Origin: Granulicoccus phenolivorans DSM 17626 = NBRC 107789 = JCM 15570 | GTDB taxonomy: Bacteria; Actinomycetota; Actinomycetes; Propionibacteriales; Propionibacteriaceae | Direction: 5' to 3' | Length of the DNA stretch: 64,000 bases | Assembly (NCBI RefSeq): GCF_000423085.1 | Contig: NZ_AUHH01000002.1 | Span: 1-64,000, forward strand | Translations under genes and position numbers: made by a program | Notes under the pieces: model-generated | The model's database searches: none | Told to the model about the DNA's origin: nothing | The model's input: the letters and a program-made list of their open reading frames with translations, nothing else | In this document: one piece after another, positions 25,010-33,982 of the stretch | Layout: each line of letters begins with the position of its first letter | Position numbering within the stretch: the stretch's first letter is position 1

Positions 25010-28000
25010 ATGAATCTCGCGCTCAGTTCCCGCTCCGGTTCGCCCGCCGCTGCCCTCGCCGCCGGGGTGCAGCTGCACCTCGCGCCGGGCCTCGGGCCGC
25101 TCGGCGCCGGCGTCGCCGATCTGCTGCGGACGCCGCTGGCCGACCCGTTCGCCGCCGAGGCGATCGTGGTGCCCGGAGCCGGGGTGGAGCGCTGGCTGTC
25201 CCAGTCGCTGTCCCTGCGGTTGGGGATCAGCGCGGGGATCGACTTCCTGTCGCCGCAGCGGCTGCGCCGCGACCTGGTGCAGCAGGCGCTGGACCTGGAC
25301 CCGGTGACCGATCCCTGGCTTCCCGAGGCGCAGGTGTGGGGATTGCTGCAGGTGATCGCCGAGGTCGCCGACGAACCCTGGTTCCGGCTGATCCGGGACC
25401 GGGTGGCCACCGGCCCGCGGGCCCACACCTATACCGCGGCGGTGCAGTTGCGTGACCTGTACGCCGACTACGCCGCGTATCGTCCGGCCATGTTGGAGCA
25501 GTGGCGGCAGGGCCGCTGGGTCGATCCCGACGGCACCGAGCTCGGTCCCGACGCCGCCTGGCAGGCCCGGCTGTGGTCCCGACTGCGCGCCCGCCTCGGC
25601 GGGCCGGATCCGGTCGAGCGGATCGGCTCGGCGGCCGCCGCCCTGCGCGAGCACCCCGAACTGTCCTCACTGCCGCCCCGGGTGTCGGTGTTCGGAACGC
25701 CCCGGCTCTCCCCCGATCTGGTGCCGCTGCTGGGCGCCCTGGCCGAGCACCGCCGGGTCGATCTGTGGCTCACCCACCCGTCGCCGGTCTGGTGGGACCG
25801 GGTGCGCGCCGACGCGGCGGGGTGGTCCCCGGGCCCTCGATCGGAGGATCCCACCTCACTGACTGCCCGGCATCGGCTGAACCGTCGCCTGGGCCGCGAT
25901 GCCCGGGAGCAGCAGGTGCTGCTGCGGCAGCTGGTGGAGGTCCCCGGCGCACCGCTCCCGGAGCCCGACGCCCCGGGCGTGGGAACGCTGCTGGGCCGGC
26001 TGCAGGCGGCGATCCACGCCGACCTCGAGCACCCCGCGGCGCAGCCGCTCGACCCACAGGACCGCAGTGTTCGGTTCCATGCCAGCCACGGCCCCGACCG
26101 GCAGGTCGAGGTGCTGCGCGAGGTGGTGCTGGAGTTGTTGGCCGAGGATCCCACCCTGGAGCCACGCGACATCGTGGTGCTGTGCCCGCAGTTGGGCAGC
26201 TACCTTCCGCTGCTGCAGGCGGCCTGGCACACCGATGCCGGTGAGGTCGCGCAGCAGCATCCGGCGCAGGCGATCCGGATGCGCATCACCGACCGCTCGT
26301 TGCGCGAGCTCAATCCCCTGCTGGCGACGCTGACCCGGCTGATGGATCTCAATCGCTCCCGCGCCCGGTTGTCCGGGCTGCTCGACTTCTGTGCCGAGCC
26401 GGCCGTCGCGCGGCGCTTCGGGTTCACCGAGAAGCGGTTGGAGCGGCTGCAGAAGCTGCTGTCCGACGCCGGCTTGCGCTGGGGCATCGACGCCGATCAT
26501 CGGCGCAACCATGCGATGGGCAGATTCGGGCAGAACACCTGGCGCGCCGGGCTGGACCGGCTGCTGCTCGGGGTGACCATGAGTGAGCAGGGCCATCACT
26601 TCCAGGGCCTGGTGCTGCCCTATGACGACGTTGCCTCCGAGGATGTCCAGCTGATCGGCAACTTCGCCGAGTTGGTCGAGCACCTCACTCGGATCGCCGA
26701 CCTTTTCGGCCGGGCGCATAGCGTCACCGAGTGGGCGGAGTACTGCCGTGATGCGCTGTCCGCGGTGACCGAGCCCGCCCCGGCCGACCGCTGGCAGAAG
26801 GCGCATGCCTGGTCGGTGCTGGCCGATCTGGCCGATTCGGCCGGCGCCGACACCGCCGACCCGGTTCGGCTGACCCCGGCCGAACTGCGCTCACTGCTGC
26901 TGGACAGCGTGTCCGGGCGCAGTCCCCGGGCCAGTTTCGGCACCGGGGCTCTAACGGTGTCCTCGCTGCACGCCCTGCGCGGGGTGCCGCACCGGGTGGT
27001 GTGCCTGCTGGGCCCCGATGCCGGGGTGTTTCCGCATCACCAGCCCGAGCAGGGCGACAGCCTGATGCGACCGGATCCGTGGGTGGGTGACCCGGACGCC
27101 GCGTCGGCCGACCGGCAGGCGCTGCTGGAGGCGGTGCTCGCCGCCGAGCAGACTCTGGTGGTCATCCACGGCGCCTTCGATGCCCGGACCGGGCGTACGC
27201 GTCCACCCAGCGCCCCGATCGCCGAACTCCGCGCCGCGGTGACGGACCTGTGCACCGAAGACCCCTTCCCGGTGATCGAGCGTCGGCATCCGGCGCAGCC
27301 GTTCACTATGGACAACTTCCGCGACGGATCCGGCTTCGATCCGCTCGGGTACGCCATTGCCTCGACGCCACGCAGGTCGGACGAGCCCGAGCCGAGGTTC
27401 ACCACGGCGATGCGCCTGCCGCCGCTGCCCGAGCACAGCACCGACCGGGTCAGCATCACCCTGCAGCAGTTGCAGCAGTTCTACGCCCACCCGATCCGGA
27501 CCCTGCTGCGGAAACGGGCCGAGATCGATCCGTGGCGCACCGAGGAGCCCGCCGACGAGATCCCCACCGAACTCGACGGCCTGCAACGATGGCACATCGG
27601 CAATCGGATGCTGCGCGCCCACCTCGCCGGCGCCGACCTGACCCAACTGGCCGCGGTGGAATTGCGCCGCGGCGAGCTGCCCCCCGGGCAACTGGGTGAC
27701 CGCGTGCTCCGCGACATCACCGACACCGTCAGTCGCGCGAAACAGTCGGCGGACCGGTGGGCCCAGGTGCCCGCCGACACCCGGTTCGTCCGCGCCGAAA
27801 TCGGCAACTACGTGATCACCGGGTCGGTTCCCGACCTGCGCGACCGCACCATCCTGACGGTGGAATTCGGCCGGATCAAGGGCGGGCATCTGCTGAGATC
27901 CTGGCTGAACCTGCTCGCGCTGACCTGCCACCAGCCCAACTCCAGGCAAGCGGTGCTGATCGGCGCCCGGCAGCCGCCCCTGCAACTGCGCCGCGTTGAG

Positions 28001-28300
28001 GAAGCTCACGCCCGGGCGGTCCTCAGTGACCTGATCACCCTCTATCTGCGTGGCTGCACCGAACCCCTGCCGCTGCCGCCGAAAACGGGGTACGACTTCG
28101 CCCGCGGAAACCGGGAGAGCGCCGTGAAGACCTGGAAGGATGAATGTTCCGGCGGGTGGGAACACTTCTACCGCCCCTGGCTCTGGTCCCTGGAACAGCA
28201 GCCGTGTGGTCCCGAGGACGGGCCCGGCACCAATCGCTTCCAGGCCCTCAACCGGCGCGTGTGGCAGCCCCTGCTCGACCAGGTGGAGAAGCCGGCATGA
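25010..28300 (+). CDS. recC: RecBCD nuclease-helicase, RecC subunit
   Basis: 1096 residues, normal length. RecC is a degenerate SF1 helicase that holds RecB and RecD and recognises Chi. N-terminal landmarks include VVPGAGVERWLSQSLSLRLGI and ALLGDxLRR-type segments (RLRRDLVQQAL); no Walker A is expected. TAGGGT at 24995-25000 is a likely -10, with the ATG at 25010, so the message is nearly leaderless. Its stop overlaps the recB ATG (ATGA). Gene order recC-recB-recD is the usual actinobacterial one (recB before recC is not). Confidence 0.93.
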   Translation: MNLALSSRSGSPAAALAAGVQLHLAPGLGPLGAGVADLLRTPLADPFAAEAIVVPGAGVERWLSQSLSLRLGISAGIDFLSPQRLRRDLVQQALDLDPVTDPWLPEAQVWGLLQVIAEVADEPWFRLIRDRVATGPRAHTYTAAVQLRDLYADYAAYRPAMLEQWRQGRWVDPDGTELGPDAAWQARLWSRLRARLGGPDPVERIGSAAAALREHPELSSLPPRVSVFGTPRLSPDLVPLLGALAEHRRVDLWLTHPSPVWWDRVRADAAGWSPGPRSEDPTSLTARHRLNRRLGRDAREQQVLLRQLVEVPGAPLPEPDAPGVGTLLGRLQAAIHADLEHPAAQPLDPQDRSVRFHASHGPDRQVEVLREVVLELLAEDPTLEPRDIVVLCPQLGSYLPLLQAAWHTDAGEVAQQHPAQAIRMRITDRSLRELNPLLATLTRLMDLNRSRARLSGLLDFCAEPAVARRFGFTEKRLERLQKLLSDAGLRWGIDADHRRNHAMGRFGQNTWRAGLDRLLLGVTMSEQGHHFQGLVLPYDDVASEDVQLIGNFAELVEHLTRIADLFGRAHSVTEWAEYCRDALSAVTEPAPADRWQKAHAWSVLADLADSAGADTADPVRLTPAELRSLLLDSVSGRSPRASFGTGALTVSSLHALRGVPHRVVCLLGPDAGVFPHHQPEQGDSLMRPDPWVGDPDAASADRQALLEAVLAAEQTLVVIHGAFDARTGRTRPPSAPIAELRAAVTDLCTEDPFPVIERRHPAQPFTMDNFRDGSGFDPLGYAIASTPRRSDEPEPRFTTAMRLPPLPEHSTDRVSITLQQLQQFYAHPIRTLLRKRAEIDPWRTEEPADEIPTELDGLQRWHIGNRMLRAHLAGADLTQLAAVELRRGELPPGQLGDRVLRDITDTVSRAKQSADRWAQVPADTRFVRAEIGNYVITGSVPDLRDRTILTVEFGRIKGGHLLRSWLNLLALTCHQPNSRQAVLIGARQPPLQLRRVEEAHARAVLSDLITLYLRGCTEPLPLPPKTGYDFARGNRESAVKTWKDECSGGWEHFYRPWLWSLEQQPCGPEDGPGTNRFQALNRRVWQPLLDQVEKPA

Positions 28301-31300
28301 GCGACCTGGACATCTCCGCCGAGGTCCGGACGACACCGCCGGCGCCGAGCGAGGCCCACCCCGCGGCCCCCTCGATCGACTTCTTCGACATCACCGGAGA
28401 GCTCCCCGCCGGGGGCACCTACGTGCTGGAAGCATCGGCCGGCACCGGCAAGACGTACACCATCGCCGCGCTCGCCGCACGCTACCTGGCCGAGGGAATC
28501 CCGCTGTCCCGCCTGCTCACCGTCACCTTCTCCCGGGCCGCGACCCAGGAGTTGCGGGACCGGGTGCAGAGTCGCCTGATCGGACTCGAGCAGGCCCTGA
28601 CCCGCCGCCTCCGCCGTGGCCCGGATGCCCCGATCGAGCCGAGCGATCGGACCGATGACGTCACCCAGCTGCTGCTGACCGGACCGGACACCGTGCTCGA
28701 CCAGCGCCTGCAGCGGATCACCGCCGCGCTGGCCGACTTCGATCAGGCCACCATCGCCACCACTCACGAGTTCTGCGGCCAGATGCTGGACCGACTCGGC
28801 CTGCTGTCGGGACGTGACCCGGCGCTGCAGCACACCGAGCGGATCGCCGAACTCACCCGCGAGGTCGCCACCGACTTCTGGCTGCGCAAGTATGCGTACG
28901 CCGCGGCCCCGGCACTCCCGTTCGCCGAGGCGATCAGCATTGCCGAGACCGTGGTCGAGTTCGTCGGCGAGGTCGGTCCGGACGACGAGCGGGCCGCCGA
29001 ACGGGTGCAGTTCGCCCGCGCGGTCCGGGCCGAGGTCCAGCGCCGCAAACGGGAGCGGGGCTGGCACACCTACCACGACCTGTTGACCGACCTGCAGGAA
29101 CTGTTGCACGACGAGTCCCTCGGGGAGACGGTCAAGCAGCGCCTGCGGGCCCGCTATGACGTGGTGCTGATCGATGAATTCCAGGACACCGACCCGATCC
29201 AGTGGGACATCGTGCGAACCGCCTTCGCCGGGCACGCGACGGTCATCCTGATCGGCGATCCCAAGCAGGCCATCTACGGGTTCCGGGGGGCCGACGTCCA
29301 TTCCTACCTGCAGGCGACCGAACAGCCCGGCGCCCACCGGCTCACCCTGGACAAGAACTTCCGGACCGACCAGCCGCTGCTGGAGGCACTGGACGCCCTG
29401 TTGGGCGGTGCCGAACTCGGCGATCCCCGGATCGTGGTCCGCCCGGTCCGGGCCCACTGGCCGCACTCCCGGCTGAGCGACCCCGACCCCGGCCGGGTCA
29501 CTCCACTGCGCCTGCGGTACCTGCCGGTGCCCGACTCCCCCCAGCTGCCGCGCCCGGATTTCGCCGATACGCACATCCGCAATGATGTGCTCGCCGAGAT
29601 CCGGAGCCTGCTGGATTCCGCGACCCGGCTGGGCACCGGCGCCGCGGCCCGGCCGGTCCGACCCGGTGACCTCGCCATCCTGGTCCAGGCAAACTCCCGG
29701 GCCGAGGCGTACCGCCAGGCACTCGCCGATGCCGGCATCCCCGTCGTCTACCCGGGCGCCCAAGCGGTTTTCGGTAGCACCGAAGCCAAGGAATGGCTCA
29801 CCCTGCTGCGAGCCATCCGGACCCGCGAGGCCCGCGACATCCGCGCTGCCGCGCTGACCGGGTTCGGTGGCTGGACCTACGAACGGCTGGCCCTGGCCAC
29901 CGACGCCGAGCAGAACCGGCTGGCCGCCCGGATCAAGGAGTGGGCCGTCGCGTACGCCGAGGGCGGCCCCGCCATCCTGGCCGATCAGATTCTCGCCGAC
30001 GGCGTGGGCGCACGGCTGATCGCGCGTCCCGGCGGGGAACGCCACCTGACCGATCTGCGCCACGTGGGCCAGTTGTTGCACGAGGCGCAGGTCACGCAGA
30101 GTCTCGGCCTGACCACCCTGATCGAGTGGTTGACCGAGCAGATCGCCGATGCGACCGAGGACACCAGCGGGGCGGACCGGACCCGTCGGTTGGAGACCGA
30201 CGCCGACGCCGTGCAGATCATGACGGTGCATCGAGCCAAGGGACTGGAGTTCCCGATCGTCTTCCTGCCCGATCTGTGGCGCTCCCGACAGCGACGCGAC
30301 GACAGCGGGCCGGTGGAGTACTACGCCGACGGCGCGCACCGGCTGTTTCTCGGCCCCCACCCCCGCCCCGACCGCGACGCGGCGCTCGGTTCGCACGCCG
30401 AGGAGGACGCGGCCGATCAACTGCGCCGGCTGTACGTGGCGATGACCCGGGCCCAGAGCCAACTGATCACCTACTGGGCCCCGTCGCGTTCCACCAAGGA
30501 CTCCTCGCTGCACCGGGTGCTCAATCGGCAGGGCCGGGGTCAGGTGCCCAGGTACGCCGATCCCCGCTCCGGACCGGAGTCCTGGGGGCTGCAGCACCCC
30601 CAGATTTCGGTCGAACGGATCACTCCGACCGCCCCCGAACCGGTCGCCCCGGCGCAGGCGTTGGCACCGCAGTTGCGTACCTTCGACCGGACGATCGACC
30701 AGGTGTGGCGCCGGACGTCATACTCGGGGCTGACCGTCCAGGCACACGCGGCAGCCCCGGACACGATCAACGCACTCGAGGACGAGCCGGAGACCGACCG
30801 GACCAAGCCCGTCCCGCTGACCGGCGCCCTCGCCCGGGTCTCGCCGATGGCCGAACTGCCGCGAGGCACGGAGTTCGGCACCCTGGTGCACGCGGTGTAT
30901 GAACATTTCGACCCGACCGCCCCGGATCTCGCCGCGGAACTGCTCCGGGCGGTCACCGCGGAACTGGCCCGCACCCCGATGGACATCGCCGCCGAGGCGC
31001 TGGCTGCGGGGCTGGAGCCCGGGGTGCGGACAGCCCTGGGCGACCTGACCGGCGGGCTCCGGCTGTGCGACTTCTCCCCGGCCGACCGGCTCGCCGAACT
31101 GGACTTCGAGTTCCCGCTGGCCGGTGGCCCCGACGCCGCGCCCGGGACCGGCCTGCGGCTGAGTGGGATCGCCGACCTGCTGGATCGGCATCTGGCGGCC
31201 GACGACCCGCTGCGGTCCTACCCGGATCGGCTGCGGGATCCCGGCCTGGGATCCCAGGTGCTGCGCGGCTTCCTGACCGGATCGATCGATGCCGTACTCC

Positions 31301-31689
31301 GGGTGCCGGGTGCCGACGGTCCCCGCTTCGTCGTGGTCGACTACAAGACCAACTGGCTGGGTCCGCCGGACAGCGCCGACCTGGTGGTCGGGCACTACCG
31401 CCCCGAGGCAATGGCGCAGGCCATGATGCAGGCGCACTATCCGTTGCAGGCCCTGCTCTACTCGGTTGCCCTGCACCGCTTCCTCTCCTGGCGCCTGCCC
31501 GGCTACGACCCGGCCCGGCACCTGGGCGGCGCCGGATATCTGTTCGTCCGCGGGATGGCCGGCCCCGATACCCCCGTGCTGGACGGGATGCCGTGCGGCG
31601 TGTTCACCTGGCGGCCCAGTGCCGCCCTGGTGCTGGATCTCTCCGCTGCGATCGATCAGACCGACCCGGATCCGGAGGCCCGCCGATGA
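28297..31689 (+). CDS. recB: RecBCD nuclease-helicase, RecB subunit
   Basis: 1130 residues. The SF1A helicase motor has Walker A ASAGTGKT (46-53), DEFQDTD, GDPKQAIYGFRGAD and VAMTRAQSQL. The C-terminal nuclease of the complex carries VVVDYKTNW around residue 1015 with upstream acidic residues (GIADLLDR). RecB is the 3'-5' motor and the only nuclease active site of RecBCD, processing double-strand breaks. It is translationally coupled to recC and recD by four-base overlaps on both sides. Confidence 0.95.
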   Translation: MSDLDISAEVRTTPPAPSEAHPAAPSIDFFDITGELPAGGTYVLEASAGTGKTYTIAALAARYLAEGIPLSRLLTVTFSRAATQELRDRVQSRLIGLEQALTRRLRRGPDAPIEPSDRTDDVTQLLLTGPDTVLDQRLQRITAALADFDQATIATTHEFCGQMLDRLGLLSGRDPALQHTERIAELTREVATDFWLRKYAYAAAPALPFAEAISIAETVVEFVGEVGPDDERAAERVQFARAVRAEVQRRKRERGWHTYHDLLTDLQELLHDESLGETVKQRLRARYDVVLIDEFQDTDPIQWDIVRTAFAGHATVILIGDPKQAIYGFRGADVHSYLQATEQPGAHRLTLDKNFRTDQPLLEALDALLGGAELGDPRIVVRPVRAHWPHSRLSDPDPGRVTPLRLRYLPVPDSPQLPRPDFADTHIRNDVLAEIRSLLDSATRLGTGAAARPVRPGDLAILVQANSRAEAYRQALADAGIPVVYPGAQAVFGSTEAKEWLTLLRAIRTREARDIRAAALTGFGGWTYERLALATDAEQNRLAARIKEWAVAYAEGGPAILADQILADGVGARLIARPGGERHLTDLRHVGQLLHEAQVTQSLGLTTLIEWLTEQIADATEDTSGADRTRRLETDADAVQIMTVHRAKGLEFPIVFLPDLWRSRQRRDDSGPVEYYADGAHRLFLGPHPRPDRDAALGSHAEEDAADQLRRLYVAMTRAQSQLITYWAPSRSTKDSSLHRVLNRQGRGQVPRYADPRSGPESWGLQHPQISVERITPTAPEPVAPAQALAPQLRTFDRTIDQVWRRTSYSGLTVQAHAAAPDTINALEDEPETDRTKPVPLTGALARVSPMAELPRGTEFGTLVHAVYEHFDPTAPDLAAELLRAVTAELARTPMDIAAEALAAGLEPGVRTALGDLTGGLRLCDFSPADRLAELDFEFPLAGGPDAAPGTGLRLSGIADLLDRHLAADDPLRSYPDRLRDPGLGSQVLRGFLTGSIDAVLRVPGADGPRFVVVDYKTNWLGPPDSADLVVGHYRPEAMAQAMMQAHYPLQALLYSVALHRFLSWRLPGYDPARHLGGAGYLFVRGMAGPDTPVLDGMPCGVFTWRPSAALVLDLSAAIDQTDPDPEARR

Positions 31690-33545
31690 CGCTGCTGGAC
31701 ACCTTCGCCGAGTCCGGCGTACTGGGCCCGGCCGACCTGTACACCGCCCGTCGGGTCGCCGACCTGTACGCCGAACCGGACGAGCAGGTACGCCTGGCCG
31801 CCGCGCTGACCGTCCGGGCGTTGCGCGCCGGATCGGTGTGCGTGGATCTGGCGACCGTGTCGGATCTGGTCCTGGACCAGGAACGCGAGAGCACCGAAGA
31901 CCTCGCCGCGCTCCCCTGGCCCGAGCCCGCGGCGTGGCAGAGCGCCCTCGAAGGGTCCCCGATGGTCTCCCGCGGCCCCGGTGGGCTCGGTGGGCGACCG
32001 TTGCGGGTGGTCGAGGGCCTGGTCTACCTGGAGCGCTATTGGGAGCAGGAGGAGCAGGTGCGCAGCAATCTCACCCTGCTGACCCGACTGCATCCTCCGG
32101 TCGACCTGGCCGACCTGCGTTGGCAACTGAACGAGCTGTTCCCCGGCACCGATCTGGAGCCCGGAGTGCCCGACGCCCAGCGGGCCGCGGCCGCGCTGGC
32201 GGCCCTGAACGCGGTCACCGTGATCGCCGGCGGTCCCGGCACCGGGAAGACCAGCACGATCGCCCGAATCCTGCGGATCCTGTCGGAGTTGGCCGGCCGG
32301 GTTCCGACCATTGCGCTCGCGGCGCCCACCGGGAAGGCTGCCACCCGGCTGACCGAGTCCGTCCGGGGGCAGGCCGCCCGGGTCGGGGGCCGGTTCGCCA
32401 CCGATCTGTCCGGGCTGACCGCGACGACTATGCATCGACTGCTGGGCCCGCGCCCCGGGTCCAATACCCGGTTCCAGCACGACCGGGACAATCCGCTGCC
32501 CCACGAAGTGATCGTGATCGATGAGATGTCGATGGTCTCGCTGACGATGATGGCGCGCCTGCTCCCGGCGGTCCGTCCGGATGCTCGCCTCATTCTGGTC
32601 GGCGATCCGGATCAGCTGAGTTCGGTCGAGGCGGGCGCCGTGATGGGTGACATCACCCGGTTGCCGTTCCAGCCCGATTCCACGCTCACCGCGCGGCTGG
32701 CCGAGGTCGCCGATCCGGCCCGGCCGAATGCCCCGCTGACCTCCGCGAACGTGGTCACCCTGGACCACACCTGGCGCTATGGCGGCCAGATCGCCGAACT
32801 GGCCGCTGCCATCCGGACCGGCGACCCGGAGCGTACCCTCGAGGTCCTGTCCCGCTCGCCCGCCGCGGGGGCCGACGGGTCGATCCACTTCGTCGACCTG
32901 CCCGCCGGGATCGAGCCCGGACCGCAGGGCCTGCCCGGGTCGGTGGCCGACGCCGTCCGGCGCGATGCGGTGTCGGCGGTCCGGGAGATGTACGCCGCGG
33001 CGCAGGCCGGGGACGCCGAGACCGCCACGCGCGCCCTGGAGCAGCACCGCGTGCTCTGCGCGCATCGCAGCGGTCCCTACGGGGTGACCCGCTGGGCCGC
33101 CCAGGTCGAGGCCTGGCTGCGGGCGGACCTGCCCGGCTACGGCGCCGAGGGCGACTTCTACCTCGGCATGCCCCTGCTGATCACCGAGAACGATGCGAGT
33201 GTGGACCTGGCCAACGGCGACACCGGGGTGATCATCCGGACCGCCGAAGGGCTGCGGGCCGCTTTCGACCGCGGCAGCGGTCCCCGGCTGTATTCCCTGA
33301 TCCAGCTCGACAAGGCCGAACCGGTGCATGCGATGACGGTGCACAAGTCCCAGGGCAGCCAGTTCGACCGGCTCACCTTCGTGCTGCCGCCGCTGGACTC
33401 GCCCCTGCTCACGCGCGAGTTGCTGTACACCGCGGTGACCCGCGCGAAGAGTGCGGTACGCCTGATCGGCTCCGCCGCTGCCGTCCGCCGCGCCGTCGAA
33501 CGTCCCGCAAACCGAGCTTCCGGCCTGGCCCGGCGGCTGCGCTGA
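31686..33545 (+). CDS. recD: RecBCD helicase, RecD subunit
   Basis: 619 residues. The 5'-3' SF1B helicase motifs are present: Walker A GGPGTGKTST (about 181-190), DEMSMVS, GDPDQLSSVEAG, and near the end TVHKSQGSQFDRLTF and LLYTAVTRAKSAVRL. It starts by four-base overlap with recB and closes the recCBD operon. A 17-base gap to the NUDIX gene suggests the transcript continues. Confidence 0.95.
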   Translation: MTLLDTFAESGVLGPADLYTARRVADLYAEPDEQVRLAAALTVRALRAGSVCVDLATVSDLVLDQERESTEDLAALPWPEPAAWQSALEGSPMVSRGPGGLGGRPLRVVEGLVYLERYWEQEEQVRSNLTLLTRLHPPVDLADLRWQLNELFPGTDLEPGVPDAQRAAAALAALNAVTVIAGGPGTGKTSTIARILRILSELAGRVPTIALAAPTGKAATRLTESVRGQAARVGGRFATDLSGLTATTMHRLLGPRPGSNTRFQHDRDNPLPHEVIVIDEMSMVSLTMMARLLPAVRPDARLILVGDPDQLSSVEAGAVMGDITRLPFQPDSTLTARLAEVADPARPNAPLTSANVVTLDHTWRYGGQIAELAAAIRTGDPERTLEVLSRSPAAGADGSIHFVDLPAGIEPGPQGLPGSVADAVRRDAVSAVREMYAAAQAGDAETATRALEQHRVLCAHRSGPYGVTRWAAQVEAWLRADLPGYGAEGDFYLGMPLLITENDASVDLANGDTGVIIRTAEGLRAAFDRGSGPRLYSLIQLDKAEPVHAMTVHKSQGSQFDRLTFVLPPLDSPLLTRELLYTAVTRAKSAVRLIGSAAAVRRAVERPANRASGLARRLR

Positions 33546-33562
33546 TCAGGCGAGGAGTACCG

Positions 33563-33982
33563 ATGTCCGAGACCCACTCCGTCCCCGGGGAACGGCCGGT
33601 GTTCGACGTCGTCGCGGCCGTGATCGTCGACGCTGACCGCACGTTGTGTACCCGGCGGGGCACCGGCCCGCTGGCCGGACTGTGGGAGTTCCCCGGCGGC
33701 AAGATCGAGCCGGGTGAAGCGCCCGAGCAGGCCCTGACCCGCGAGATCGCCGAGGAACTCGGCTGTCGGATCCGGGTCGAAGAGCCGATCACCACCACCA
33801 CGCACGCCTACGACTTCGCGGTGATCACCCTGGCCAGCTATCGCTGCCGGTTGGTCGCCGAGCCACCGCGGCTGACCGAACACACTGCGGCCCGGTGGCT
33901 CGCCGCCGGCGATCTGACCGAGCTCGACTGGGCGCCGGCCGACCTGCCGACGGTCCGTGCCCTGCAGCAGGCAACTCGATGA
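33563..33982 (+). CDS. NUDIX hydrolase, MutT/8-oxo-dGTPase-like
   Basis: 139 residues; GCGAGGAG lies upstream of the ATG. The Nudix box is complete (GKIEPGEAPEQALTREIAEELG, matching GX5EX7REUXEEXGU). WEFPGGK before it and the trailing ARWL are typical of (deoxy)nucleoside triphosphate pyrophosphohydrolases that sanitise oxidised nucleotides. Its stop overlaps the ATG of a PLD-helicase-DUF3427 gene. MutT-like genes recur beside such helicases, so the two are likely a functional pair rather than this being the housekeeping MutT. Confidence 0.9.
   Translation: MSETHSVPGERPVFDVVAAVIVDADRTLCTRRGTGPLAGLWEFPGGKIEPGEAPEQALTREIAEELGCRIRVEEPITTTTHAYDFAVITLASYRCRLVAEPPRLTEHTAARWLAAGDLTELDWAPADLPTVRALQQATR

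Noticed and set aside
28168-33344. Large minus-strand open frames
   Set aside because: Antisense to recB and recD; third-position GC artefacts.
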